NCBI RefSeq assembly: GCF_026625605.1
Contig: NZ_CP113054.1
Location: 4,712,001-4,776,000, forward strand
DNA length: 64,000 nt
From: Luteolibacter sp. SL250
Lineage (GTDB): Bacteria; Verrucomicrobiota; Verrucomicrobiia; Verrucomicrobiales; Akkermansiaceae
Direction: 5' to 3'
The position numbers were made by a program, and so were the translations under genes. Of this stretch, positions 21,827 to 30,470 are shown piece after piece. The first letter of the stretch is position 1; every line of letters starts with the position of its first letter. Below the pieces are notes generated by a model. That model saw only the letters and a list, made by a program, of their open reading frames with translations, searched no databases and was not told the origin of the DNA.

Positions 21827-23242
21827 ATGTTCGTCACACGCGCCATCACCGCGGTCGCAGCGCTCCTCTGCATCTTCCAGCCCGCCAACGCGCAGCCGAA
21901 ACCACAGCCCCCCAACATCCTCGTCATCATCGCGGATGACTGCACGTACAGCGATCTTTCCTTCCACGGTGGCGAGAACTCCCGCACGCCCCATCTGGAC
22001 CGCCTGGCAAGCCAAGGCATGGTCTTCGACCGCGCCTACCTCAGCATGGCCATGTGCGCCCCCAGCCGCTCCGAACTGTACACCGGACGGTTTCCGCTGC
22101 GTAACGGCTGCGCCTGGAACCACGCGCCCGCCCGCGAAGGCACCCGCAGCATCACCCACCACCTCGGAGAGCAGGGTTACCGCGTCGGCCTCGCGGGAAA
22201 AAGCCACGTGAATCCCGCGTCCGTCTTCGCCTTTGAAGACGTCCCTGGCTTCGATGGGAACTGCGTCCGCAACCCCACCCGGCCGCACGATCTCGCCGGC
22301 GTCCGGAGCTTCACCACGCGAAAGCCAGACCAACCCTTCTGCCTCGTCGTAGCCCTGACCGAACCGCATGTCCCGTGGGTGATGGGAGATGCTTCCGCCT
22401 ACCCGCCCGCCTCCATCAAGCTGCCGCCCAACCTCGCGGACACGCCCCGCACGCGTGAGGCCTTTTCCAGCTACCTGGCGGAGATCACCTACATGGACGG
22501 CCAGGTCGGCGAACTGCTGCGCCTGCTGGATGATACCGGCCTCGAGGAAAACACGCTCGTCCTCTTCACCAGCGAGCAGGGCGCCCAGTTCCCGGGACAC
22601 AAGTGGACGAACTGGGACAGCGGTCTCCACACCTCCCTCGTCGCCCGGCTCCCCGGCAGCATCGCCGCCGGAAGCCGCACTCCGGCCGTCGTCCAATATG
22701 CCGACGTCGTCCCCACCCTGATCGACCTCGCCGGAGCGAAGCCGGACAACGCCGCCTTCGATGGCACCAGCTTCCTCCCGGTTCTCAAGGGAACCGCCAA
22801 CCGCCACCGCGACCGCGCCTACGGCCTCCACAACAACTACCCCGAAGGTCCACCCTACCCCATCCGCAGCATCACCGACGGCGACTGGCGTTACATCCGC
22901 AACCTCCGGCCGGACCGCACGTACATCGAGAAACACCTCATGGGCCTTGAGAACAACTACTGGGGATCCTGGCTTTCCCACAGCACGGAGCGTCCCGCCA
23001 TCCTCCACCTCGTCGAGCGCTACCTGCACCGTCCCGCCGAGGAACTCTACCACACCGCCGCGGACCGTTTCGAACTCGCCAACCTCGCGGCCGACCCCGC
23101 CCACGCGGAAACCAAGGCCCGTCTCTCCGCCGCACTGGACCTCTCGATGGTCGACCAGCGCGATCCCGGTGCCTCGCTGGACACTCCGGAAGCCTTCAAG
23201 GCCGCCGAAAGCGGAAAGCCCGCCTTTCCCGGGAAGCCCTGA
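21827..23242 (+). CDS. Secreted sulfatase (sulfoglucosamine sulfohydrolase-like)
   Basis: A 471-residue S1 sulfatase with signal peptide (ending ANAQ). The formylglycine motif is CAPSR (Cys77 in YLSMAMCAPSRSELYTG); metal-site motifs are IIADDCTYSD and FTSEQGAQFPGHKW. The last lacks the usual DNG and reads SEQG, as in the heparan N-sulfatase-like (SGSH/S1_8) group. The gene is divergent from the other sulfatase, with about 150 bases between starts, so both may share a control region. An in-frame ATG far upstream (21572) would run through the other sulfatase gene and is rejected. Confidence 0.92.
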   Translation: MFVTRAITAVAALLCIFQPANAQPKPQPPNILVIIADDCTYSDLSFHGGENSRTPHLDRLASQGMVFDRAYLSMAMCAPSRSELYTGRFPLRNGCAWNHAPAREGTRSITHHLGEQGYRVGLAGKSHVNPASVFAFEDVPGFDGNCVRNPTRPHDLAGVRSFTTRKPDQPFCLVVALTEPHVPWVMGDASAYPPASIKLPPNLADTPRTREAFSSYLAEITYMDGQVGELLRLLDDTGLEENTLVLFTSEQGAQFPGHKWTNWDSGLHTSLVARLPGSIAAGSRTPAVVQYADVVPTLIDLAGAKPDNAAFDGTSFLPVLKGTANRHRDRAYGLHNNYPEGPPYPIRSITDGDWRYIRNLRPDRTYIEKHLMGLENNYWGSWLSHSTERPAILHLVERYLHRPAEELYHTAADRFELANLAADPAHAETKARLSAALDLSMVDQRDPGASLDTPEAFKAAESGKPAFPGKP

Positions 23243-23320
23243 GCCGGCCCCATCAGCGCATCTCCCGCACCGGAGAATAGGCTTGAGAACCAACGGATTT
23301 CCCGATCCCATGTAGGAGCC

Positions 23321-24007
23321 ATGTACCTGAAAAAACCCTCCCCCGCTTTTTTCCGATCCGGTTCCGGATGGTTCGCATCCTGCCTGCTCCTTGGCGCGGC
23401 GTCTTGGTGTGACGCCGCCATCATCGCGAGCTATGAATTCACCGGAGGGGTGCTCACTTCCTCCGATCTGGACGCGGATACCACGGCATCCGCCTTCACC
23501 GGCACGCCCGCACCGACCACGGCGGTGACCAACCGCCTGACGTACGCGGCCGCGAACGCACCCACGGCCTGGAGTACCTCGACCGGTTTCGCTTCATTCA
23601 CCCTCACCCCCGGGTCTTCCCCCGTCAGCCTGGACAGCCTTTCCTTTGATTATGGCTTCAATAACATTGCCACGGGTGGAAATTACACCGTGCGTGTGTT
23701 CAGCAGCGTGACGGGCTTCACTGACCTCTCGCAGTCACTCTACACTTTCACCAATGACGACGGTTCGAATTCCGGCAACTACGCGGTGACCCCCACCAAC
23801 CGGGTCATCACCCTCTCAAGCCTGCCGGCATTCCAGAATATCTCCACCCCGGTCGAGTTCCGCTTTTATTTCACTGATGGCCACACGGGAGCCACCCGTT
23901 ACCACCTGCTGGACAACGTGACACTCAACGCCGTCCCGGAGGCGTCCCACGCACTGCTCTGCCTGACTGGAGCAGGGCTTCTCACGATCCGCCGCCGGAA
24001 GCACTGA
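23321..24007 (+). CDS. PEP-CTERM sorted secreted protein
   Basis: A 228-residue exported protein with an N-terminal signal and a C-terminal PEP-CTERM-like tail: VPEAS, then a hydrophobic helix (HALLCLTGAGLLTI) and RRRK at the end. The body is Thr/Ser-rich with beta-strand character. Such tails are processed by exosortases (EpsH/XrtA-type) and the proteins associate with the cell surface or exopolysaccharide. The motif is VPEA rather than VPEP. The gene end overlaps the convergent tRNA-dihydrouridine synthase gene by 26 bases. Confidence 0.8.
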   Translation: MYLKKPSPAFFRSGSGWFASCLLLGAASWCDAAIIASYEFTGGVLTSSDLDADTTASAFTGTPAPTTAVTNRLTYAAANAPTAWSTSTGFASFTLTPGSSPVSLDSLSFDYGFNNIATGGNYTVRVFSSVTGFTDLSQSLYTFTNDDGSNSGNYAVTPTNRVITLSSLPAFQNISTPVEFRFYFTDGHTGATRYHLLDNVTLNAVPEASHALLCLTGAGLLTIRRRKH

Positions 24008-25040
24008 GCCGGTCCACCGCCAGATCCTCGAATCCACAGAAAAGCTTCGACTCCACCGGCGGCTTCGCCGGAAGCGGCTCATCATTGTCCAGATGGGCGG
24101 TGCAGATCGCGGAAAACTCCTCCGGCGTCTTCGCCCGGCGGATCTGCTGCTCGAAGGTTTCATCCAGCCCGTGGCTGATGTACACCAGCGGCCGCTTCAT
24201 CCGCTGGACGTGGCCCATGGGGTCAAAGCGGATCGATTCCCGAGCCATCTCGTCGTAAAGGTCCCGGATGTATTCCAGTAAGTCGCGACGGGTGGGGATC
24301 ATCGGAGCCAGTCCATCGAACGCGGCGGCCAGTTGGCTGAAGATCCACGGATTCCGGATCGCGCCCCGTCCCACCATCAGTCCCGCGGCCTCTGTTTTCC
24401 GCAGGTAGGCCCGCCCCGTCTCCACATCCACCACGTTGCCGTTGGCGATCACCGGGCAGGTCATGGTGTCCACCGCCGCCCGCACGCAGTCCGGATGCAC
24501 CGGCGTGGCATAGCGCTCACCCACGGTCCGGCCATGGATCGTCAGGCCATCAATCGCGTGGCGGCGGAAAATTTCGAGCAACGCCGGAAATTCCGAGGCG
24601 TCATGGTAGCCGACGCGCGTCTTCACGGTGAATCTTCCCGGAAACGTGTCACGCAGCGTCCCGATGATGCGGTCCACCATCTCCGGGTCCCGCAACAGCC
24701 CTCCCCCCGCATCCTTCCGGCACACGATGGGGGCCGGACAGCCCAGGTTGAGGTCGATCCCGGCGATGGGATGCCGCGCCAGCTCCCCCGCCGTCCTGAC
24801 CAAAGCGGGAATGTCCCTCCCGATCATCTGGGCGAAGATCGGACGCCCGGTCTCGTTCTCGTCAATCGAGCGGAGGATGTAGCCGTTCAGCTTCGAGTCC
24901 GGGTGGACGCGGAAGTACTCCGTCACGAACCAGTCCGGGGCACCGCGCCGGGCCAGCACGCGCATGAAGGGCAGGTCGGTCACGTCCTGCATCGGGGCCA
25001 ACACCAGGGCCGGCCTGCCGTTTGGTAGAAAGTCGATCAT
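23982..25040 (-). CDS. dus: tRNA-dihydrouridine synthase
   Basis: A 352-residue FMN enzyme that reduces uridine to dihydrouridine in the tRNA D-loop. Family motifs are all present: PALVLAPMQDVTDLPF near the N-terminus, DLNLGCPAP (catalytic Cys), KTRVG, HGRT, ANGNV and MVGRGA. The ATG at 25040 was chosen because homologues begin a few residues before the APM motif; ATGs at 25052 and 25121 are in frame. Which Dus subfamily it belongs to is not clear. The 3' end overlaps the PEP-CTERM gene (convergent). Confidence 0.92.
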   Translation of the reverse strand: MIDFLPNGRPALVLAPMQDVTDLPFMRVLARRGAPDWFVTEYFRVHPDSKLNGYILRSIDENETGRPIFAQMIGRDIPALVRTAGELARHPIAGIDLNLGCPAPIVCRKDAGGGLLRDPEMVDRIIGTLRDTFPGRFTVKTRVGYHDASEFPALLEIFRRHAIDGLTIHGRTVGERYATPVHPDCVRAAVDTMTCPVIANGNVVDVETGRAYLRKTEAAGLMVGRGAIRNPWIFSQLAAAFDGLAPMIPTRRDLLEYIRDLYDEMARESIRFDPMGHVQRMKRPLVYISHGLDETFEQQIRRAKTPEEFSAICTAHLDNDEPLPAKPPVESKLFCGFEDLAVDRLSASGGGS

Positions 25041-25132
25041 TTCCGGGCACATCCCGCCGCACGGGAATTGGATTGACTTTGCAGAATGCCCCGCAATCGT
25101 CGTGTTGAAATCAAACGACAACGGAGGTTCCA

Positions 25133-25342
25133 GTGGAAAGCGATTTATTGCATACGGAAAAAATTCTGGCTGATCGGAAGGTCTTCTTTCTCGATCTGAA
25201 ACAGAACTCGCGGGGCATGGTCGTGAAGATCACCGAAGACGTGAGCGGGAATCGTGATACCATCATGGTGCCTGCCGAGATTCTCGGGGACTTCATCGCC
25301 GCTTTGACAGACATCAAGGCGACGGCCGACGACCACGAGTAA
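25133..25342 (+). CDS. Small PUR-domain (DUF3276-like) nucleic-acid-binding protein
   Basis: A 69-residue protein with one PUR repeat pattern: a short strand (EKILADRKVFFLDLKQN), then GMVVKITED, a turn, TIMVPAEILGDF and a C-terminal helix. It resembles the Bacteroidetes/spirochaete PUR-alpha-like proteins, which bind single-stranded DNA or RNA as dimers. The start is GTG with GGAGG five bases upstream. It is divergent from the tRNA modification gene and followed by a PIN-TRAM gene, so a nucleic-acid setting is plausible. The assignment rests on motif pattern. Confidence 0.72.
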   Translation: MESDLLHTEKILADRKVFFLDLKQNSRGMVVKITEDVSGNRDTIMVPAEILGDFIAALTDIKATADDHE

Positions 25343-25397
25343 AGCCCCCGCCCCCCTCATCGGTGGCGCACGGGCAGCGGAGCCATCTCCCGACATC

Positions 25398-26450
25398 ATG
25401 ACTTCGACGCCTTCCGTCAACATCGCGCGCCTCACCTACCTGCTCATCTGCGAGGCCGGTGGCATCGCAGTGGCCATGAGCCTGAACGCCCCGCTGGGCT
25501 ACGGCCTGGTCGGAGGTCTCCTCATCGCAGGGTTTTTCATCTGGGTGGAAACTCTGGTGAAGGGCTTCACCCTGCGGGGGTTTTCGACCGCCACCTTCGG
25601 CCTCGGCGTCGGCCTGCTCTGCGCCTGGCTGCTCACCCGCATCGACTTCACCACGCTGATCCAGACGATGATTCCGGACGATCCGGAACTCCCCCAGCAG
25701 CGGGATGCCTACATGGGGGCGCTGAAACTGGCCATCGACACCGTCCTCTACTCCAGTTTCGGTTTCCTCGGCGCGGTGCTGGCACTGCGGAGCAACCACG
25801 ACGACTTTTCCTTCGTCATTCCGTATGTCCGCTTCCGGCAGGAAGCGACCACCGGCCAACCCGTCGTGCTGGACCAGGAAGTGGTGATCGACGGGCGTCT
25901 GCCCGGCATCATCCGTTCCGGCTTCCTTTCCGGCCGCCTGGTGGTGCCCCGGTTCGTGCTGGAGGAACTCCAGCAGATGTCCACCTCCAGCCAGAACGGC
26001 GCGCGGCTCCGCGGCCAGCGTGGACTGGATGCGCTTGAGGCCATGCAAAAGGCTCCGGACATCCAGATCACCCTCCACGAAAGCAGTGCCCGCAAGGACG
26101 AGAAACTCTCCAAGCTCCTGATCGAAACCACCCGGCTGCTGGGAGCCAGACTGATGACCGGGGATGAGAACCTCGGGAAGGTTGCCCGCCTCCAGGGGAT
26201 CCAGGTCCTCAACATCGACGAGCTCGACCAAGCGCTCAAACCCCCCGCCGGCGTCGGCGACAAGGTGCGCATCACCCTTGTCCGCAGCGGCAAGGAAGAC
26301 CACCAGGCCGTCGGCTACCTTCCGGACGGCACCATGATCGTGGTGAACCACGCCGTCGCAAAGATCGGCTCCGTGGTGGATGTCACAGTGGTCAGCACCT
26401 TGCAGACCAGCGCGGGCATGATGGTCTTCGCGGAACTGGCTCAGGCGTAG
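25398..26450 (+). CDS. PIN-TRAM domain membrane protein (YacL-like)
   Basis: A 350-residue protein with four N-terminal membrane helices (about 1-140), a PIN nuclease-like domain (about 155-275) and a C-terminal TRAM domain (about 285-348). PIN acidic residues are visible in VVLDQEVVIDGR, VLEELQQM and MTGDENLGKVA. In relatives the first motif reads LDTSVIIDGR; here Thr-Ser is replaced by Gln-Glu but the aspartates remain. The family is presumed to be a membrane-bound RNase, with the target unknown. The ORF ends ten bases inside the convergent DUF2868-like gene. Confidence 0.88.
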   Translation: MTSTPSVNIARLTYLLICEAGGIAVAMSLNAPLGYGLVGGLLIAGFFIWVETLVKGFTLRGFSTATFGLGVGLLCAWLLTRIDFTTLIQTMIPDDPELPQQRDAYMGALKLAIDTVLYSSFGFLGAVLALRSNHDDFSFVIPYVRFRQEATTGQPVVLDQEVVIDGRLPGIIRSGFLSGRLVVPRFVLEELQQMSTSSQNGARLRGQRGLDALEAMQKAPDIQITLHESSARKDEKLSKLLIETTRLLGARLMTGDENLGKVARLQGIQVLNIDELDQALKPPAGVGDKVRITLVRSGKEDHQAVGYLPDGTMIVVNHAVAKIGSVVDVTVVSTLQTSAGMMVFAELAQA

Positions 26451-27592
26451 AAATAGACCTCCGCGCGCGGGTCGCGGAGCGAATCGACGAACCGTTCCCA
26501 CTGGGCGATTTCCTCCACGGTTGGCCGTTCCGGTGATCCGCCCACTTCATTGGCGACGAGGAATTTCACCGGTACTGTGCTCCCCGCCGCTGTCCGGATC
26601 TGTGAGTGCAGCGCCGTCATCCTCGGCGGGGAAAGCGCCCAGCCCTCCGCCAGCAGGACCACCCCGGCAGGTGCCAGCGCCAGCGCGGCGGCGGCCTCTT
26701 TCTCCGCTCCGGGATCCAGCACCGCCGTGGTCTGCCAGGATGCCGGGTGCACCCTCAGCTTCTGCAGCAGGAACGGACGCATGATCTCCATCTGGAAGCC
26801 ACTGCCCCCCACGTCCAGGACCAGCACGCCATCCAGAGGCTTCTCATCATTCTCCGCCCGGTCCACTCCGGCAAGGTCCCGCCACAGCGCGCGATGGTGC
26901 CTCGCCTGGAAGTCGATGGAGGCCAGCGCCCGGCGGGATGCAGTTGCCGCCGCCGCCCACAGCACCAGACGGGGGAGCAGTCCCCAGACCACGGTCGCCA
27001 TCAGCAGGAACAACCACCACGCCGCAGGCCCCGGTGGCAGGCTCCCGGCAGCAGCCGGCAGCAGCCGGGTCGCGTCGATGGTCACGGCATCCGGCACGGC
27101 CGCCGGAAAAACCGCCACCCATGGCAGGGAAAGGAAATGCACGAAAGACACCAATGAAGCCCGCATCGCCTCCTCCGTCGTCGTTTCCCAATGGAAGCCG
27201 ATGTTCTTGGTCAGCACGAATAGTCCGAGAACGCTGATGATCCCAACGTTGAACCAGACCCCGAACAACTGAGCGAACGAAGCCAGCCGCCACAACAGCG
27301 CAGCCTTGGGAAAAGGACCTCCATCCATGATCCGGCCCCACAGCCGGCCCTCGTGATCCTTCGTCAGCTTCCGCAGAAAACCGCCCATCGCCGCTTGGAC
27401 GCCAGTGAATCCGCTGGCAGACCTGCGCCGGAAAAGCCACGCCGCCAGGGCAACCACCAGCACCAGCCACTGGCTCCCCAGCACCACGGCCAGATAATGG
27501 ACCACGTTCATCCCGCCGATCTTTTGATCGACCAGAATACGCACCACGTTCGCGCCGATGCCCCAGCCCGTGAAAATCACAAATACCCGCAA
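26441..27592 (-). CDS. DUF2868-like membrane protein, main part of a split gene
   Basis: A 383-residue membrane protein resembling DUF2868. It has early helices (IFTGWGIGANVVRIL, then MNVVHYLAVVLGSQWLVLVVALAAWLF), later pairs near residues 105-130, 155-175 and 195-220, and a soluble C-terminal domain with a Rossmann-like pattern (GVLVLDVGGSG, GVVLLAEGW, VKFLVANEVGG). The frame opens at TTG 27592 with GGAGAG five bases upstream. Its natural N-terminus seems to lie in the adjoining frame (27607-27801), so it is either frameshifted or restarted there. DUF2868 genes elsewhere often sit next to a DUF3482 GTPase gene; none is seen here. Confidence 0.6.
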   Translation of the reverse strand: MRVFVIFTGWGIGANVVRILVDQKIGGMNVVHYLAVVLGSQWLVLVVALAAWLFRRRSASGFTGVQAAMGGFLRKLTKDHEGRLWGRIMDGGPFPKAALLWRLASFAQLFGVWFNVGIISVLGLFVLTKNIGFHWETTTEEAMRASLVSFVHFLSLPWVAVFPAAVPDAVTIDATRLLPAAAGSLPPGPAAWWLFLLMATVVWGLLPRLVLWAAAATASRRALASIDFQARHHRALWRDLAGVDRAENDEKPLDGVLVLDVGGSGFQMEIMRPFLLQKLRVHPASWQTTAVLDPGAEKEAAAALALAPAGVVLLAEGWALSPPRMTALHSQIRTAAGSTVPVKFLVANEVGGSPERPTVEEIAQWERFVDSLRDPRAEVYFYA

Positions 27593-27606
27593 CGTTCTCT
27601 CCGCCG

Positions 27607-27801
27607 TCAGTACCGCCGGCCCGCCGGGGCTGCCCCCTTCGCCGCTTCGAGCCAGACGCGCAATCCGACACGACGCGCGTCCGCTCCATCCAGCCCGCGC
27701 GCGGCCTCCTTCACCTCTGATTTCACCGTCGGCGATGCCTTGAAGTCCGCATCAAGCGCCTGCTCGAAATCCATCAGATCTTCCAAAGTCCAGCGCGCCA
27801 T
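27607..27801 (-). CDS. N-terminal fragment of the DUF2868-like protein
   Basis: A 64-residue piece starting MARWTLEDLMDFEQALDAD and ending PAGRRY before TGA at 27609-27607. It resembles the soluble N-terminal segment of DUF2868 proteins, and a -1 shift just before the stop would join it smoothly to the membrane part (AVLTAERTLRVF) that begins 15 bases downstream. It is either the first part of a frameshifted gene or a short separate protein coupled to the next start. The ATG at 27801 was preferred over the one at 27852. Confidence 0.5.
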   Translation of the reverse strand: MARWTLEDLMDFEQALDADFKASPTVKSEVKEAARGLDGADARRVGLRVWLEAAKGAAPAGRRY

Positions 27802-27959
27802 CCACCACGGGTATAGTGAGGCCCGGGAATCGCCGCAAGACCGGACCGACACGCCCCCATACTCCCCCCCTGGAGGCAGACCATTGGAACCAAGCCTGTT
27901 GCAAGGATCCAGACTGTCTTGACCCCATCATCGGCGCCATTTATCATGAGCGAGTTACG

Positions 27960-29027
27960 ATGATCCGACTGAGCGACAGACAACCCGTTGCCCAAGGCAA
28001 GCAACGCTTTGTCTTCATCCATCCGGACCATCCGGAACTCATCATCAAGGTGATCCGTCCGGATGCGGTGGACCGGGCCTGGGGGAGGTGGTACAAGATG
28101 CGCCGTTGCTACGGCCAATACCTCTCCTACATGCGGGAGATCGGCGAATATGTCGCCACCCACGCCCGGGATGGCTCCAGCCCGCCATTCGTCCAGCGGA
28201 TCAAGGGCTTGGTTGATACGGACATGGGACTCGGTCTCGTTCTGGATGCGGTCCGCGGCGCGGACGGAGGACTTGCACCCTCGCTCCGGGCCATGCTCAC
28301 GGACGGCACTTTCGACCGGGAGGCCGAACTCGCCCTCGAGGAGTTTTTCCGGAATCTCATGGCGTCCGACGTGATCGCCGCGGATCTGAACGGAGGAAAC
28401 GTCGTCTACGCACAGGACGCGGGGACCGCCAGCCGGTTCGTGATGATCGACGGCCTTGGCCAGCACAACCTCATCCCGGTCAAACGATTTTCCCGGACGG
28501 TCAACCGTCGTGGCAAGCTCCGCCGTATCGACAAGCTGCGCCGTCAGATCGCCGCGGCCCGCGGCCGGCATCCGGTGTGCCAGCGCAACTCCCGGAGGGG
28601 GGCCAGATCACGGAGGCTTCTGCTGGCCGCAGGAACGGCACTCGCCGCCATGATGTTCGCCCTTTCCCTCCCGCCGGAAACGGCGGGCCATCCTGATGTG
28701 GAGGTTGGCAACGACTCGTCCACCCCGTCATTGGAGCATTTCAGCTCCGGGCTGGAAATGTCCGGCATCTCCATGGGCAGGGACTGGCAGGCAGGCTTCG
28801 CATCGGGCAATGGGAAACCCACCACACCCGGACGCCCCCCCGCAGTGATCAGCGGCAAAATGATCCCCGACGGGAAACCCCGGATCCGGCTGGCTCCGTG
28901 GCTGCAGTTGGTCCGCCCCACCTGGGATTCCGGAGATCCGATGTTGATCAATCCCTATGTGGATGATGAAGACGGGGAATTTGACGTGATCAGCTCGATC
29001 GATGACCTGGATCCGGTGATCCAGTGA
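27960..29027 (+). CDS. YrbL-like kinase-fold protein with C-terminal membrane extension
   Basis: A 355-residue protein. Residues 1-200 match the YrbL (PhoP-regulated) kinase-like family: FVFIHPDHPELIIKVI with Lys30 as candidate ATP-binding lysine, ADLNGGNVV (141-149, catalytic-loop-like) and MIDG (162-165, DFG-like). Unlike E. coli YrbL (about 210 residues), it continues with a basic stretch, one hydrophobic helix (about 219-238) and some 115 further residues rich in Pro, Gly and acidic residues at the end. The domain beyond the helix would be extracytoplasmic if the kinase part is inside. The ATG at 27960 is where homology starts. Substrate and role are unknown. Confidence 0.65.
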   Translation: MIRLSDRQPVAQGKQRFVFIHPDHPELIIKVIRPDAVDRAWGRWYKMRRCYGQYLSYMREIGEYVATHARDGSSPPFVQRIKGLVDTDMGLGLVLDAVRGADGGLAPSLRAMLTDGTFDREAELALEEFFRNLMASDVIAADLNGGNVVYAQDAGTASRFVMIDGLGQHNLIPVKRFSRTVNRRGKLRRIDKLRRQIAAARGRHPVCQRNSRRGARSRRLLLAAGTALAAMMFALSLPPETAGHPDVEVGNDSSTPSLEHFSSGLEMSGISMGRDWQAGFASGNGKPTTPGRPPAVISGKMIPDGKPRIRLAPWLQLVRPTWDSGDPMLINPYVDDEDGEFDVISSIDDLDPVIQ

Positions 29028-29043
29028 GCGCCGCCACCGCGGA

Positions 29044-29634
29044 TCACGCCTTTTTCTCGATCAGACGAAAACGGTCGTGGTAGTGGCCGCCGCTGAATTT
29101 CCGGCAGCAGTCGTAACACGCCACTGTCCTGCTGATCGGCTTCACCCGGTGGATGGTCGCGAAGCAATTCGGGCAGATGTAGGAATGGTTGCGCTTCATC
29201 CTCCGCCGCTTGAACGGCAGGTTGTGGAACGGCTGCTCGTTGGGAATCCCCAGATCCGCGCACGCTTCCTGCCATTCCCTGCCGTGTGGATCGATCCGCC
29301 GGCGGCCGCTCCTTTCGTAGGCAACGAGGTGGGCCAGCTCATGCTTCAGCGTGCGCCAGAGTTCCTCCGGCTCACATTCCTTCAGCTTCGGATTCAGCTC
29401 GATGGAACGGTGCGGCCACCAGGCGCGCCCGGCTGTCGTCTGCATGCGGCTGTTCCAGGAAACGCTGACCCTGCGGGCAAGCTCCGGAAGCGAGAGTGAT
29501 CTGGAAGCCTCGACGCACCATGCGGTGAGGCCCTTGTCCTCGACCCCGCTTTTCGGCCTTATCTCGGCCACCGCAGGACGGAATCCGAACAGGGATGCCC
29601 ATCGGAATTCGAGTTGCGGTTTCGCCCTTCCCAT
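29044..29634 (-). CDS. SprT-like zinc metallopeptidase-fold protein
   Basis: A 196-residue cytoplasmic protein of the SprT/Spartan-like group. The zinc motif HELAH appears in LWRTLKHELAHLVAYERSG, with a downstream DPHGREWQEAC segment carrying the third ligand. The C-terminus has a zinc-ribbon-like pair of CxxC motifs (YICPNCFATI and ACYDCCRKF). Eukaryotic relatives cleave DNA-protein crosslinks; the bacterial role is not settled. The start at 29634 (MGRAKPQ) was preferred over 29685. It follows the PEP-CTERM gene on the same strand with only a few bases before the longer possible start. Confidence 0.85.
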   Translation of the reverse strand: MGRAKPQLEFRWASLFGFRPAVAEIRPKSGVEDKGLTAWCVEASRSLSLPELARRVSVSWNSRMQTTAGRAWWPHRSIELNPKLKECEPEELWRTLKHELAHLVAYERSGRRRIDPHGREWQEACADLGIPNEQPFHNLPFKRRRMKRNHSYICPNCFATIHRVKPISRTVACYDCCRKFSGGHYHDRFRLIEKKA

Positions 29635-29688
29635 GGGTCCAACCGCTAACAAGAAATCCCCTCCAGCGCAACCGGAGACTGACACCGC

Positions 29689-30405
29689 TCAATCTTTCCT
29701 GCGGCGCAGGAACACGACACCCGCAAGCGGTGCCAGCAGGGCGAGGGCGGAAGGTTCCGGCACCGCCGTGAACTGAAGGTTGTCCAACCTCACGTTCTGT
29801 GGCTGCTCCATGGTTTTCTCCCCACCGTTGAAGATGAACTGGAGTTCGACGTAGCCTTGGCCCTCGATGGCATCCAACGCGGCCAGGTTCATGTTGAACT
29901 CGTAAAACCCGTTCGGGCTGATGGTCCAGTTCGGAGCGGCGATGCCACTGTCGGTCCAGGAGCCGGTATCCGACAGCCTGTAGTTGATCGAGGAGAAGCT
30001 CGTTGGCAAACCCACCTTGTTGTTCGGATCCCCCGCCGCTGAGCGGATGTCGAACCTCATCGACAGGTCGGACAACGACGTCATGTCCATCGTGACCGTA
30101 AAGCCGGCCCCGGTGAGATTCTTCTCCTGCGTCCCGCCACTATCCCAATAGGTGGCGTATCCACCCACATAGCTGGTTGAGGTCGTCGGCTCCGTGTATG
30201 CTTGGCCCGCTCCATGGCTGCCGAGGGTGGCGCCTCCCGTCCCTGCAAAGGCGCTGAACGTCGGCGCGGAGGCGAAACCGGAGTGGTAGGTGGCGTCGGG
30301 AACATAAACGTTCCCCGCGCCATTCTGGAACGACCAGTAGGCTGTCGCCGCGTGGCTGAGGCCGGTGGAACAGAGAAGGGTGGCCAGGGAGAGAAAATGC
30401 TTCAT
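29689..30405 (-). CDS. PEP-CTERM sorted secreted protein
   Basis: A 238-residue exported protein with signal peptide (KHFLSLATLLCSTGLSHAA) and a canonical C-terminal sorting tail: AVPEPSALAL, a hydrophobic stretch and RRRKD. The body looks like a beta-sandwich of the PEP-CTERM domain type, with WSFQNGAGNVYVPDATYHSG early and VRLDNLQFTAVPEP at the end of the fold. It should be an exosortase substrate, the second in this window. The gene lies 65 bases downstream of the RND permease stop, on the same strand, but is probably independently controlled. Confidence 0.88.
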   Translation of the reverse strand: MKHFLSLATLLCSTGLSHAATAYWSFQNGAGNVYVPDATYHSGFASAPTFSAFAGTGGATLGSHGAGQAYTEPTTSTSYVGGYATYWDSGGTQEKNLTGAGFTVTMDMTSLSDLSMRFDIRSAAGDPNNKVGLPTSFSSINYRLSDTGSWTDSGIAAPNWTISPNGFYEFNMNLAALDAIEGQGYVELQFIFNGGEKTMEQPQNVRLDNLQFTAVPEPSALALLAPLAGVVFLRRRKD

Positions 30406-30470
30406 GGAGTATCGGATCAGTTTGATGTCGGTTCGTTTTGCTTTTGGAAATATTGGGGAAGTCCCGGATT

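Noticed and set aside
20696..23311. An 871-codon minus-strand frame
   Set aside because: It covers both sulfatase genes in other frames, is Gly/Arg/Val-rich and has no recognisable domain.
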